64,000 nucleotides of DNA. Origin: an uncultured Collinsella sp. GTDB lineage: Bacteria > Actinomycetota > Coriobacteriia > Coriobacteriales > Coriobacteriaceae. Below are positions 1 through 8,960 of the stretch, one piece after another; position 1 is the first letter of the stretch; every line of letters begins with the position of its first letter. Both the position numbers and the translations under genes were made by a program. The stretch is taken from assembly GCA_958370325.1 (NCBI GenBank), contig CATXJW010000003.1, positions 1 through 64,000 of the forward strand, in the 5' to 3' direction. The notes below the pieces were generated by a model, which was not told the origin of the DNA, did not search any database, and saw nothing but the letters and a program-made list of their open reading frames with translations.

Positions 1-1
1 C

Positions 2-27
2 GGAAAGCACATTAAGTGCTTTCCTTT
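2..27 (+). terminator. Hairpin terminator at window edge
   Basis: Arms GGAAAGCAC (2-10) and GTGCTTTCC (16-24) pair perfectly around a 5-nt loop and are followed by TTT. It probably ends a plus-strand gene lying to the left of the window. Bases 28-195 hold no gene I can support. Confidence 0.5.
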
Positions 28-195
28 GCGTGCGGAACTCGCGACAAACTTAACCCCCGCCCCCGGCCCCGGAGACCCTCCCTGCCGTCACTTTGTTCGA
101 AGACTTTGTTGCTCGCCGCTTCGCGGCTCGAGGTCCCCGTTCTCCTCGGCGGGGTTGTCTGATGGTCTTGTTGAACTTCGGCCTTTGGCTCAAAG

Positions 196-230
196 AAAAA
201 CGGGGGATGCGATCTGCATCCCCCGTTTTT
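196..230. terminator. Bidirectional intrinsic terminator
   Basis: A perfect stem CGGGGGATGC/GCATCCCCCG has A5 on the left and T5 on the right, so it can terminate on both strands. On the minus strand it directly follows the metallophosphoesterase gene. Confidence 0.8.
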
Positions 231-237
231 GTTGCGG

Positions 238-705
238 TTACTCTAAGTCAATAAATTTGGTGCTTATGACATGGCCGTCTTTGACGAGCATTCTGGCCAT
301 GGTGGGGCCTCGGCTGCCTCTGGGGTAGCTGGCGCTGCCGGGATTGAGGACCAGGCAGCGGCCCACTTGGGCTTCTTTGGTTACGTGGGTGTGACCGTTG
401 ATGGCTACGTCTACGGATCCCACGGGCAGGTCTTCGCGGTAGTGGGCTACAGCGAATTTGAGGCCTTCGTAGGTAAAGAGGGCCAGACGGTCAACATCCG
501 GGCCGTAGTCGCGGTAGTAGTCGTTGTTGCCTAGGACCGCTCGCACGGGGGCGATGGTGCATAGATGCTCGTAATCCATCTCTGACGTGAGGTCTCCGGC
601 GTGGATGATTAGATCTGCGCCCTTGAGCTCGTCCAGAAGCGCGGGCGAAAGATAGCCGTGGGTGTCCGAGATGATGTCGATGCGCTTGGCGCTTGCACTG
701 TTCAT
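238..705 (-). CDS. YfcE/MJ0936-type metallophosphoesterase
   Basis: Small calcineurin-like metallophosphoesterase of about 155 residues, normal for the family. Metal-binding motifs appear in the expected order: DTHG near the N-terminus, HAGDL, then GNND, and GHTH in the second half, followed by LNPGS. Members hydrolyse phosphodiesters with Mn2+ or similar metals in the cytoplasm; the physiological substrate is usually unknown. I chose the ATG at 705 because AGAAGGGA lies just upstream and the alignment-like core begins right after it; an in-frame extension to 753 lacks a ribosome site and runs into the upstream terminator. It stands alone between two terminators. Confidence 0.85.
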   Translation of the reverse strand: MNSASAKRIDIISDTHGYLSPALLDELKGADLIIHAGDLTSEMDYEHLCTIAPVRAVLGNNDYYRDYGPDVDRLALFTYEGLKFAVAHYREDLPVGSVDVAINGHTHVTKEAQVGRCLVLNPGSASYPRGSRGPTMARMLVKDGHVISTKFIDLE

Positions 706-739
706 GGGATCCCTTCTGCAAAACCGATTCGACGTATAT

Positions 740-790
740 ACAAAAAGCCCCACGGCTCCGCAGACAATTGGTCTACAGGGCTGCGGGGCC
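740..790 (-). terminator. Terminator after the first LytTR operon
   Basis: On the minus strand a GC-rich stem (GGCCCCGCAG pairing with CTGCGG...GTGGGGC, imperfect) is followed by TTTTTG. It closes the glycosyltransferase-kinase-regulator operon. Confidence 0.65.
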
Positions 791-796
791 AGTGTG

Positions 797-1513
797 CTAG
801 AGGCTCAGGGCCTTCTTGAGCGGCACAACGCGGCGGCGCGAAACCGGCACGCGTTCGTCGACGCCCGTAATGCCCAGTTGGATAGCGCCCGAGGGCACCG
901 TCTCGACATCCGTGACGCACGCCAAGTTGACGATATAGCGGCGATGAACGCGAAAGAAGCCAAAGTCGCAAAGCTTGGCCTCGAACTGCGCCAGCGAAGT
1001 CGTCGATAGAAAACGATCATCGACGGTATAGATACAGGAGTAATCGTCCTTGGCCATGATGAAGCGAATGTCATCCACGGGAATGAGGACCTTACGGCCG
1101 CCCTTTTCCACCGGAATGCGCTCGATGGTGGCCTTGCTGTCCGTGACGGGCTTGGCGCGCTGCATGACCTTCTCGATCGCGCGATCCAGGCGTGCCTCCT
1201 CAACCGGCTTCATTAGGTAATCGACGGCATCTACGTCGAACGCCTCGACGGCATGATCGCTATACGCAGTCACAAACACAATCGCCGGCGGATTCTTAAG
1301 CTTATGCAGTGCCTCGGCAAGCTGCAGACCAGAAGCACCGGGCATCGAGATATCGAGAAATACGACATCGACGCGGCTTTCCATCAACATCTCAATGGCG
1401 GAGCGGACGCTCGACGCCTCAGTGATCGTGCCGATCTTGCCCGTCTGCTCGAGCAAGAAGCGAAGTTCCGAACGGGCCGGGGCCTCATCATCCACAATCA
1501 TCGCACGCAGCAT
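797..1513 (-). CDS. LytTR-family response regulator (system 1)
   Basis: DNA-binding response regulator of 238 residues. The N-terminal receiver domain shows IVDDEAPAR, the phosphoacceptor Asp54 in FLDISMPG, the switch threonine in FVTAYSD and the lysine in LMKPVEEARL. The C-terminal half is a LytTR domain, ending in RVHRRYIVNLACV and VPVSRRR. It should be phosphorylated by the histidine kinase encoded immediately upstream. ATG 1513 was chosen because AAAGG lies about 9 nt before it; a TTG at 1537 is possible but poorer. Genes of this type usually control cell-envelope, carbon-uptake or bacteriocin functions; the target here is unknown. Confidence 0.88.
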   Translation of the reverse strand: MLRAMIVDDEAPARSELRFLLEQTGKIGTITEASSVRSAIEMLMESRVDVVFLDISMPGASGLQLAEALHKLKNPPAIVFVTAYSDHAVEAFDVDAVDYLMKPVEEARLDRAIEKVMQRAKPVTDSKATIERIPVEKGGRKVLIPVDDIRFIMAKDDYSCIYTVDDRFLSTTSLAQFEAKLCDFGFFRVHRRYIVNLACVTDVETVPSGAIQLGITGVDERVPVSRRRVVPLKKALSL

Positions 1514-1585
1514 AGGGATTAAACCTTTCGTCAACAAACTACGCCGGGCATCCGCCGCTTGGCGTTGAGCCCATAGCCTTTTATT

Positions 1586-2929
1586 TTACTCTTGAATGTC
1601 AAAGATGCTCTCTGACAAATCAAGGTGCAGGAGCACTTTGGTGCCCTTGCCCGGCGCCGATTCGACGCGCGTATAAGAGTGCGGTCCATAAAAGCGATGG
1701 ATGCGCTCAGAAATATTGTGCATGGCCACACCGGCGCCGCCGCCTTGCGGGGAACTGGCATCGGGGCGGGCGGAGCGCTCATCAAACAGCCTGGCGGCGG
1801 TGCCCTCGTCCATGCCCACGCCGTTGTCGGCTACGGCAATCAGGATTGCGTCGTCGCCGTCTTGATGGACGGTCACGTCGATCCGCAGGGCATCGTCATC
1901 GCCCATGCCATGCCGCACGGCGTTCTCGACGATGGGCTGGATTACAAAGGCCGGGACCAACGTGTCCTCGACATCCTCGGAGACATCGAAGGTCGCCAGT
2001 ACGCGGTCCTCGCCAAAGCGCGCCTTCTCAAACGTCAGGTAGCGCTTGGTCTGGGCAACCTCGCGCGAGACCGGGATAAGCGACCCCGAGTTGTCGAGCG
2101 TGGCGCGATAGAACGAGGAGAACTCGCGCAGCAGCTCGCGGGCACGCAGCGGATCGGTGCGTGTAAACGACGCGATGGTGTTGAGCGTGTTAAACAGAAA
2201 GTGCGGATTGATCTGCGCTTGCAGAGCACGAACCTCGGCACGGGCCGTGAGCTCCTTTTGCACCTCGAGCTCGTGGATGGCGAGCTGCGTGGACAGGATC
2301 TCGGCAAAACCCGAGGCGAGCGCATACTGGGTGCGGTCTACGGCGCGCGGGGTCTTGTAGTAGAACTTGAGCGTGCCGACGGTGCGATCGCCCACCTTGA
2401 TGGGCGCGATGATACCGGCGGGAACATGGTTGTGCGAACCGTCCGAACCCACCACGTCCACCACGCGGTTGAACGACTGCACGATGCCGTGCTCAATAAC
2501 GTAGCGCGTGGCAAGCGTGTGGATGGGCGAATCGGGCAGCAGCTTTTCCTCGAACTCGCCCGCGCAGGCCAGCACGTTGCCCTCATCGGTGATGGCAACG
2601 GTCATGGCACGTGTCTCGGGCAGGATACGCCGGCACACCAAAAGCGCCGATTCCTGCGTCAGACCGCCCTTAATGTCCTCGAGCATGGCCGAGGCAACCG
2701 AGAGCGTCTCCTCGGTGTACTGGGAGCGTACCGAATCGGGATTGAGCGTCAAAAAGATAAAGATGCACAGGAAGATGCACAGCAGCGCGCAGGCAATCAC
2801 CGTGGCAATCGGCTCAATGCCAGTCGCCAGGGCAAAGATAAAGTACGCCAACACGCAAACGGCGCAGACAACGGCGATGATGCGAAAGATTGAAATTGAA
2901 TTATCGCGCTGGGCGCGGCGGTCGATCAT
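1586..2929 (-). CDS. LytS-type sensor histidine kinase (system 1)
   Basis: Membrane sensor kinase of 447 residues. Two hydrophobic helices lie at about residues 15-35 and 42-62. A GAF-like sensory region follows (about 85-215, with VPAGIIAPIKVGDR), then the His_kinase signature INPHFLFNTLN with the phosphorylated His243, and a C-terminal ATPase with VENAVRHG (N box) and DNGVGMD (G1 box). Its start overlaps the upstream glycosyltransferase by 4 nt (ATGA), so the two are translationally coupled. The regulator follows 70 nt downstream. It resembles the kinase at 7458-8849 in domain order and in the linker before the H box, which suggests a duplication. The ligand cannot be deduced. Confidence 0.87.
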   Translation of the reverse strand: MIDRRAQRDNSISIFRIIAVVCAVCVLAYFIFALATGIEPIATVIACALLCIFLCIFIFLTLNPDSVRSQYTEETLSVASAMLEDIKGGLTQESALLVCRRILPETRAMTVAITDEGNVLACAGEFEEKLLPDSPIHTLATRYVIEHGIVQSFNRVVDVVGSDGSHNHVPAGIIAPIKVGDRTVGTLKFYYKTPRAVDRTQYALASGFAEILSTQLAIHELEVQKELTARAEVRALQAQINPHFLFNTLNTIASFTRTDPLRARELLREFSSFYRATLDNSGSLIPVSREVAQTKRYLTFEKARFGEDRVLATFDVSEDVEDTLVPAFVIQPIVENAVRHGMGDDDALRIDVTVHQDGDDAILIAVADNGVGMDEGTAARLFDERSARPDASSPQGGGAGVAMHNISERIHRFYGPHSYTRVESAPGKGTKVLLHLDLSESIFDIQE

Positions 2930-4113
2930 TCAGCCCCCTCCAGGATGCTAATCAGTTGTGCGTCGCGCCAAAGTTCGTCCATGATCTTGGGCCAGAAACT
3001 CTGAAAACGCAGGTAGCTTGCGGCGTTTTGGCGGGCATAGGTCTTGGCCTCGTCAATACCATGACGCCAGATGCGCAGATACCCCTCGTGCTCGCGGGTA
3101 AACATGCTGCGAACCATGGCGGTCTTGCGCACGCGGTCGTCGAGCTCGCGCGAGATCCACGGACCCGGATAGGGCATGAGCGATGCGGCCGTAACCGGAA
3201 TGAGCTCCTTTTGGTGCGCAGCGAACGTCAGCTTGGCCCGCTCGTAGTACCAACGGTACACGTCCTGCATAAAGCGCGGCGAGCGCTTCTCGGACTCGGG
3301 CGGCAGGTGGCGCACGGCCCACTCGTTATCGAACCACACGTCATAGCCGAACATGCGCATGTTAAACAGGTAGTCCAGATCCTCGCCGCGGGTGATAAAC
3401 GGGTCGAAGGCCACACGCGTAAAGGCGCGGGCGTGCAGGGCCATCAGGCCGCCGCATACGTAATTGGAGCGCGAGATGCGGGTGCCCGAGAGCGCCTTTT
3501 TCATCCAGCGATTGAACTCGATACGCTTGGTCCACCAGCGATGGCAAATGCCCACTTTGTCCGTGGGAGCCAGCGGCGACCCGTCGCGATCGTAAAAGTA
3601 TCCGCTCTTGACTAAAATCGGCAGGCCCTGACGCGTCTGCTGGCCCAGCGCATAGGTCGCACGCTTCATAAAGTCGGCATCGATGACGGTCTCGTCGTCA
3701 TCCAAAAACACAACCGCGTCGTGCCCCAGCACCGCCGCGCAGGCAAGACCCATGTTGCGGATGGCGCCGTAGCCGCGCAGGCTCACGCACTCGCCCGAGC
3801 CTTTGGGCGCAATCTGTGCCACGCGGTCGGCAACACGCGAAGCCTGAGTATTGGTAACGACGGTGACCTTAAGTGTGGGATGCGCATTAACGATTTCGTG
3901 CACGCGATGGGATACGTCGGCCGTGGCAGAAACCGGACAGACCACCAAGAGAATGATGCGCGGAATGTCGCGCACCTGTTCGAGTGAAGTCAGGCAGCGA
4001 TCGAGTTCCGGGTTGGCGGCATTGAGCGACGTCGAGTGATCGTAGGTGCCGGGAGCGTTTGCTTGGGTATCATCGCCCGCCCAATATGTTGGGATCACAA
4101 CCGTGGCGTTCAT
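2926..4113 (-). CDS. Family 2-like glycosyltransferase
   Basis: Cytoplasmic GT-A fold enzyme of about 395 residues. The N-terminus reads ATVVIPTYW, and FLDDDET is the nucleotide-sugar/metal-binding DxD region near residue 150. TRGEDLDY follows at about residue 250, like the acceptor-side ED(Y) motif of GT2 enzymes. No transmembrane segment is evident. ATG 4113 has a strong GGAGGG site; an upstream in-frame extension would read through the neighbouring terminator. It is the first gene of an operon with a LytS/LytTR two-component system, which is unusual and suggests that the sugar it transfers belongs to the envelope property being sensed. The donor and acceptor cannot be predicted. Confidence 0.75.
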   Translation of the reverse strand: MNATVVIPTYWAGDDTQANAPGTYDHSTSLNAANPELDRCLTSLEQVRDIPRIILLVVCPVSATADVSHRVHEIVNAHPTLKVTVVTNTQASRVADRVAQIAPKGSGECVSLRGYGAIRNMGLACAAVLGHDAVVFLDDDETVIDADFMKRATYALGQQTRQGLPILVKSGYFYDRDGSPLAPTDKVGICHRWWTKRIEFNRWMKKALSGTRISRSNYVCGGLMALHARAFTRVAFDPFITRGEDLDYLFNMRMFGYDVWFDNEWAVRHLPPESEKRSPRFMQDVYRWYYERAKLTFAAHQKELIPVTAASLMPYPGPWISRELDDRVRKTAMVRSMFTREHEGYLRIWRHGIDEAKTYARQNAASYLRFQSFWPKIMDELWRDAQLISILEGAE

Positions 4114-4134
4114 ACCTTTACCCTCCTTGCAACA

Positions 4135-4172
4135 CAAAAACGGGGCGCCGCCAAACACAGGCGACGCCCCGC
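4135..4172 (-). terminator. Terminator after MFS gene
   Basis: On the minus strand CGGGGCGTCGCC pairs with GGCGGCGCCCCG and is followed by TTTTTGTG. It separates the MFS gene from the glycosyltransferase operon. Confidence 0.8.
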
Positions 4173-4295
4173 GACCTAGCTGATTCCATCATACCCACTT
4201 GGGCTAAACATTGCTCGGAAGTCAGAATGATTTATGCGGCTACTTCCAAAAGAGTACTGCAGATAGGCACAATTGCTGTACTGAGCCCGGTTGCC

Positions 4296-5546
4296 TTACG
4301 CCGCCGCCTGAGCCATGCGGGACAGACGGACCAGCAGCACAAAGCCAACAACCAGCAGAACGCCAATAGAAAGGACGCCCAGCGACGGGTTGCCGGTCAG
4401 CGAGGTGACAACCGACACCAGGAAGGTGCCCATAACGCTTGCGTAACGGCCAAAGATATCGAAGAAGCCGTAGTACTCGTTGGACTTTTCCTTGGGAATA
4501 ATGCGGCCGAAGTAGCTGCGGCTGAGCGCCTGCACGCCGCCTTGGAACAGGCCGACCAAAATAGCGAGCACCCAGAACTCAAAGGCGGTCTTTAGGAAGA
4601 ACGCGGCAAAGAGCACGATGCCCATGTAGGCGGCGACGGCCACCAAGATCATATTGAGTGTGCCCACGCGACCGGCGAGCTTGCCGTAGATGATGGCGGA
4701 CGGGAAGGCCACAAACTGCGTGACGAGCAGTGCCAGCACCAGCTGGGTCGAGTCGATGCCCAAAGCCGATCCGTAGCTGGTTGCCATGGAAATGACCGTG
4801 TGCACACCGTCGATGTAGAAGAAGAACGCGATCATGTAGACCAGCACGGTCTTGTTGTGGGCGATTTCGCGCATGGTATGTCCGACCTCGGAGAACACGC
4901 CGCCCACGATGTGGCCGATGGTGTCCTGGGGACCGCGCTCGCGACCGTACTTTTGCTTATAGGTGCGAATGAGCGGCAGGGTAAAGATGAGCCACCAGGC
5001 ACCGGTGATGATAAACGACAGACGCGTTGCCAGCATGGTGGGGACGCCAAGAGCGGGGCCACCCATGATAAGCGCCAGGCAGATGATGAACGGCACGGTG
5101 GAGCCGATGTAGCCCCAGGCATAGCCCGAGCTGGACACGGCGTCCATGCGCTCGTCGGTGGTAATGTCGGGCAGCATGGCATCGTAGAACGTCATGGAAG
5201 AGTTAAGGCCGATGGTGCACAGCACGTACACGGTCAAAAATGCCATGGCGGACATGGGGATAGCCTGCGCCAGGCAAAGAACCAGGCCCGTGAGGAAGAA
5301 GCCCAAGAAGAACTTGATCTTGTTGCCGGCGTAATCGGCAAGCGCGCCCAGAATGGGCATGAGCATGGCAATGACTAGCGAGGCAATCGTCTGCGCGTTG
5401 CCCCAGGCGACCACCAGGTCTGCCGAGGAAGCACCGGTATTGATGGCGTTAAAGTAGATGGGCACCACCGAGGTATTGAGCAGCACGAGGGCCGAGTTGC
5501 CCACATCGTACATAACCCAGTTACGCTCGAGCTTGGTGTATTTCAT
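4296..5546 (-). CDS. UMF1/Atg22-like MFS transporter
   Basis: Polytopic membrane protein of 416 residues with about 12 hydrophobic helices. The N-terminus WVMYDVGNSA and the mid-protein SYGSALG and LSRSYFGRIIPKEKSNEYYGFF are typical of the Atg22/UMF1 branch of the major facilitator superfamily. Yeast Atg22 exports amino acids from the vacuole; bacterial members have no firm substrate. A good AAGGGG site lies before ATG 5546. The gene has its own terminator and lies between the two two-component systems. A role in amino-acid or peptide efflux is an inference from the family only. Confidence 0.8.
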   Translation of the reverse strand: MKYTKLERNWVMYDVGNSALVLLNTSVVPIYFNAINTGASSADLVVAWGNAQTIASLVIAMLMPILGALADYAGNKIKFFLGFFLTGLVLCLAQAIPMSAMAFLTVYVLCTIGLNSSMTFYDAMLPDITTDERMDAVSSSGYAWGYIGSTVPFIICLALIMGGPALGVPTMLATRLSFIITGAWWLIFTLPLIRTYKQKYGRERGPQDTIGHIVGGVFSEVGHTMREIAHNKTVLVYMIAFFFYIDGVHTVISMATSYGSALGIDSTQLVLALLVTQFVAFPSAIIYGKLAGRVGTLNMILVAVAAYMGIVLFAAFFLKTAFEFWVLAILVGLFQGGVQALSRSYFGRIIPKEKSNEYYGFFDIFGRYASVMGTFLVSVVTSLTGNPSLGVLSIGVLLVVGFVLLVRLSRMAQAAA

Positions 5547-5647
5547 GGACAGGGCCCCTTCGTATTCGCCCGATATACAGTTAGTTCATCGTACCCCAAT
5601 TGTCCAGAGGCGCCGGTAAGGATTCGGCAAAGGGGCACGCACGAGCC

Positions 5648-6592
5648 CTACTCCTCGCGGTCGAACTCTTCGTCGGCGCCGAGCACGCGACCGCTGTAAT
5701 TGACGTGGTTGGTCACGGCTTCCATATCGCCGGTCTCGATAAAGCGGGCGACCGTGCACTCGTAATCGACCAGCGCGCGGTCAAAGACCTCGGGGAAACT
5801 CTCGTTCGAGACCTCGTCAGTAAAGGGGTTCTTCCATGCCAAGTGGCCCAGGTTGCCGGTACGCTCGGGCAGCTCGGTCGTCACGCGGTGCGCAAGGCCG
5901 TCGAGCAGCGAATAATCGTGCACCAAGCCCTCGAGCAGGGCAATCGCGCGCGTCTTGGCCGAACCGGCCGGCTCGATAGTGCGGTAGAGCAGCTGCATGT
6001 CGGCTACAGCGCCGGCGTACTCCCCCGCCGGGATGTCGATACCGTACACGCGCCCGGCGACGTAGCTCATCAGCACACCGGCCACGCGATTGATGCGGTC
6101 GGTGGTGACGATCTCGCCCGCCGGCGGATAATCCTCGACCGTGGCCCCGTCACGTTTAAGCTGCAGCATCAGCACGTCCAGGTCGCTTTCGAGCACAGCG
6201 TGAACTTGACTGCCCGAAGCCTCGAGCTCGGGGTCGGACTCAACAATGCCAAACTGCTGCTCGTAGACAAAGGGGTGGGCATTGCGGTCGAGCACATAGT
6301 GCGACAGCAGGCCCAGCGCAAAGGCGCGACCCAGGTTGGCATCGCGCGGCTGCAGGTGCGACACGCCGTCGCGCAGGCACGAGAACTGGCGCGACATGCG
6401 CGAGCGGTGCATAACCTGAGCAAGCAGCGTGCAGTCGGAGATGCGCGGCGTGAGCATGTGGAAGAAAAACGGGTCGGGACCTTGGTTTCCCAGGATAAAG
6501 GCGATGCGCTCCTCGTCGGACGTGATAACGCCCTGCGGAAGACGGTCGATGCTTTCCTCGCCAAACAGATGATGCGTAATGAGCGCGGGCAT
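5648..6592 (-). CDS. Zinc-dependent phospholipase C-like protein
   Basis: Protein of 314 residues resembling the Zn_dep_PLPC family. It has an N-terminal ALITHHLFGEE, a GPDPFFFH segment and a SHYVLDRNAHPF segment rich in histidine and aspartate, as expected for zinc ligands. There is no signal peptide, so many such bacterial proteins are probably cytosolic and their lipase activity is unproven. ATG 6592 was chosen for the AAAGGA site 5-10 nt upstream; an in-frame start at 6622 has none. It is a single gene between a transporter and the second LytTR system. Confidence 0.7.
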   Translation of the reverse strand: MPALITHHLFGEESIDRLPQGVITSDEERIAFILGNQGPDPFFFHMLTPRISDCTLLAQVMHRSRMSRQFSCLRDGVSHLQPRDANLGRAFALGLLSHYVLDRNAHPFVYEQQFGIVESDPELEASGSQVHAVLESDLDVLMLQLKRDGATVEDYPPAGEIVTTDRINRVAGVLMSYVAGRVYGIDIPAGEYAGAVADMQLLYRTIEPAGSAKTRAIALLEGLVHDYSLLDGLAHRVTTELPERTGNLGHLAWKNPFTDEVSNESFPEVFDRALVDYECTVARFIETGDMEAVTNHVNYSGRVLGADEEFDREE

Positions 6593-6684
6593 AATGATCC
6601 TTTCGATTTCATTCGATGTCACCCATTATGCCCACCGTGCGGTCATGCCAAACCTGCGGCGGTAAACGATGGTGTGCAGCCCGC

Positions 6685-7419
6685 CTACGCAAGCCCCAGG
6701 TGCGCCTTGACCTCGGCGGCGCGACGGCGGGACACGGGCACCGTCGAGCTCACGCGGTCGAGCCTGAGCTCCATCAGGCCCGTGGAGCCGATCTCGACAT
6801 TATGTACGTCTTCCAAATTGACCAGATAACTGCGGTGGACACGAATAAAACCCTCGGAGGCCAAGCGCCGCTCGAGCGAGGAAATCGACTCATTGATCAG
6901 GTATGTTCCCTCGGCGCAAACGGCGTTGCAAAAATCGGCACGCGCCTCAAAGTAGCAGACATCCGCCACGGGAATGAACACCTTTTTGCCCCCGCGATCC
7001 ACCGTCAGGCGCAAAGGCTGGCGCGGAGCATGGACGACACGGCGAGCGCCCAGGGCAGTCTCGATCTTGTCGAGTGCCTTTGACAAGCGGGCATCCTCGA
7101 CCGGTTTGACGATGTAATCGACAGCATCGAGGTTATAGGCATCGGCCGCGTACTCGGCAAATGCCGTCACAAACACCACGACCGGCGGCGTCTTTAGGTT
7201 CTGCAGCGTCTCGGCAAGCTCAATTCCCGAGCGACCGGGCATGGTAATGTCTAAAAACAGCACGTCGGGCTTGTTCGATAGAATCGACTCCACGGCTTCG
7301 GTGACATTGCCCGCCTCGGCAATCTGACCCACACGCGCATCCTTTTCCAACAGATAGCGTAGCTCAGCCCTAATCGGAGGCTCATCATCAACCACCAGGA
7401 TTTTCCAGCCTTCGGACAT
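6685..7419 (-). CDS. LytTR-family response regulator (system 2)
   Basis: Response regulator of 244 residues. The receiver domain has VVDDEPPIR, phosphoacceptor Asp57 in FLDITMPG, FVTAFAE and IVKPVEDARL. The LytTR DNA-binding domain ends RVHRSYLVNLEDV and VPVSRRRAAEV. ATG 7419 is preceded by GAGGGG. It lies 38 nt downstream of its kinase gene and is close in sequence to the regulator at 797-1513, including the VKPVE and VPVSRRR stretches. This supports an old duplication of the whole kinase-regulator pair. Confidence 0.88.
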   Translation of the reverse strand: MSEGWKILVVDDEPPIRAELRYLLEKDARVGQIAEAGNVTEAVESILSNKPDVLFLDITMPGRSGIELAETLQNLKTPPVVVFVTAFAEYAADAYNLDAVDYIVKPVEDARLSKALDKIETALGARRVVHAPRQPLRLTVDRGGKKVFIPVADVCYFEARADFCNAVCAEGTYLINESISSLERRLASEGFIRVHRSYLVNLEDVHNVEIGSTGLMELRLDRVSSTVPVSRRRAAEVKAHLGLA

Positions 7420-7457
7420 ATGCGCTTCCCCTCTTTTTCTCTCAATCCAACCGCGCG

Positions 7458-8849
7458 CTACACCGTCAGCGGCGCCGGCTCATGCGGCTCGCCGTTCAAC
7501 TCAACGATGACCTGTGTTCCCACGCCCTCCTGGGACTTCACGCGCATGCCGGAATCTTCTCCGTAAAAGAAATGGATGCGCTGAAGTACGTTGAAAAGCG
7601 CCAGACCGCAACCTCGCTTGATGGAGCCGTCGGCGGTAATGCTCTCGGGCTCCTCTCGGCGATGCTGCTCAAACAGATGCGCGCAGACCTCTTCGCTCAT
7701 ACCGATGCCGTCGTCTTCGACGATGATCTCCAAACCGTCATCGGTCTCGAAAGCCCTTACATGAATAGAAAGCGGCTCGGTCTCGCGCTGCGCATGCTTG
7801 ATACAGTTTTCGAGCAGCGGCTGCAAGATAAACGGCGGTACCAGGCTGTCGCGCACCTCAAAGTCGATGTCGACCGAGACGCGCAGACGGCCGTCGCCAT
7901 ACCGGGCCTGCATAAGATTGATATAACGAGTGCCCTGTTCCACCTCGTGCTCGAGCGTGGTGAGCGTATCGGAGTCAGAAAGCGTCTGACGGTAATAATT
8001 GGAAAAATCGATCAGCAGCGATCGCGCCTTGTCGGGCTCGGTTCGAACGAGCGACACGATGGTGCTGATGGTATTGAATAGAAAATGCGGGTCGACCTGC
8101 GACTGCAGGGCGCGAAGCTCCACGCGGGCCGTGAGCTCGTCCTGGCGCTCGAGCTCAAAGCTGGCGAGCTGCGTGGAAATGAGATCGGCAAAGCCCGAGG
8201 CCAACGCCGTCTGGCGCATATCGATGCTGCTCAGGCGGGGGTAATACAGCTCGAGCGTGCCCACGCAATGCCCGCGCACGGTCAGCGGCGCGACAATGCC
8301 GGCGCGCAGACGGGGAAAATAGCCGCCCGTCTCATTGGAGGCGTCGCGCGAAAATACACTCTGTTCGCCGGACTCGATCACGTTGAGCGTGGTCTTGAGC
8401 ACGACCGGGGTGCCGGCAGGGCACTTTGCCGAGTCCTCGCCCCAGCTTGCCAGCACCTGTTTGCCATCGGTAAAGCAGATGGCAGAGGCGATGGTCTCGG
8501 ACAGGATAATTTTAGAGGCGCCCAGGGCCGCTTCGGGCGTAAGGCCGCGCGACGTGTAGGCGAATATTTTTGATGCGATGGCGAGCGTACGGTCGGTTGC
8601 GCTCGATGTGAGGTCGTCGGGGACCACAAAGACATACGAGAAAAAGAAGCACAGCATGACCAGGCCGGCAATAACGACAACGCCCGGAACGGGATTGGGA
8701 TTATCGGTTAAATCCCAGATAAGCAGCAGGATAAGCGCCGGAACGACAATACCGAGCAGGATGGCCTGAACCACATGCTGGGCCGTACGAAAGACCTTGG
8801 TAGAGTTGTAGCTCTTGCCCAGAATCAGCCTGTTTAAATCCACCGTCAT
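7458..8849 (-). CDS. LytS-type sensor histidine kinase (system 2)
   Basis: Membrane kinase of about 463 residues with two hydrophobic helices near the N-terminus and a GAF-like region. The H box is VDPHFLFNTIS with His255, and the ATPase boxes are LENCIKHA and DDGIGMS. ATG 8849 sits directly against AGAGGGG, while the GTG six bases further in (8843) has a normal 7-nt spacing, so the true start may be GTG 8843. A longer in-frame extension to 8918 crosses a terminator-like hairpin and is unlikely. The stretch ALASGFADLISTQLA is nearly the same in kinase 1. Confidence 0.86.
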   Translation of the reverse strand: MTVDLNRLILGKSYNSTKVFRTAQHVVQAILLGIVVPALILLLIWDLTDNPNPVPGVVVIAGLVMLCFFFSYVFVVPDDLTSSATDRTLAIASKIFAYTSRGLTPEAALGASKIILSETIASAICFTDGKQVLASWGEDSAKCPAGTPVVLKTTLNVIESGEQSVFSRDASNETGGYFPRLRAGIVAPLTVRGHCVGTLELYYPRLSSIDMRQTALASGFADLISTQLASFELERQDELTARVELRALQSQVDPHFLFNTISTIVSLVRTEPDKARSLLIDFSNYYRQTLSDSDTLTTLEHEVEQGTRYINLMQARYGDGRLRVSVDIDFEVRDSLVPPFILQPLLENCIKHAQRETEPLSIHVRAFETDDGLEIIVEDDGIGMSEEVCAHLFEQHRREEPESITADGSIKRGCGLALFNVLQRIHFFYGEDSGMRVKSQEGVGTQVIVELNGEPHEPAPLTV

Positions 8850-8879
8850 CCCCTCTTGTCCGTAGCACCCATAGCAATA

Positions 8880-8902
8880 AAGAGGGCCGCAAGCGACCCT
8901 CT
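8880..8902 (-). terminator. Weak terminator after amidohydrolase
   Basis: Minus-strand hairpin AGAGGG/CCCTCT with a GC inner pair is followed by TTTATT. It lies between the amidohydrolase and kinase 2. Confidence 0.5.
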
Positions 8903-8960
8903 CCATTGCATTATGCAATCAAAAACTGTGTTTTACATCAAGCCATCGACAAACGGTATC

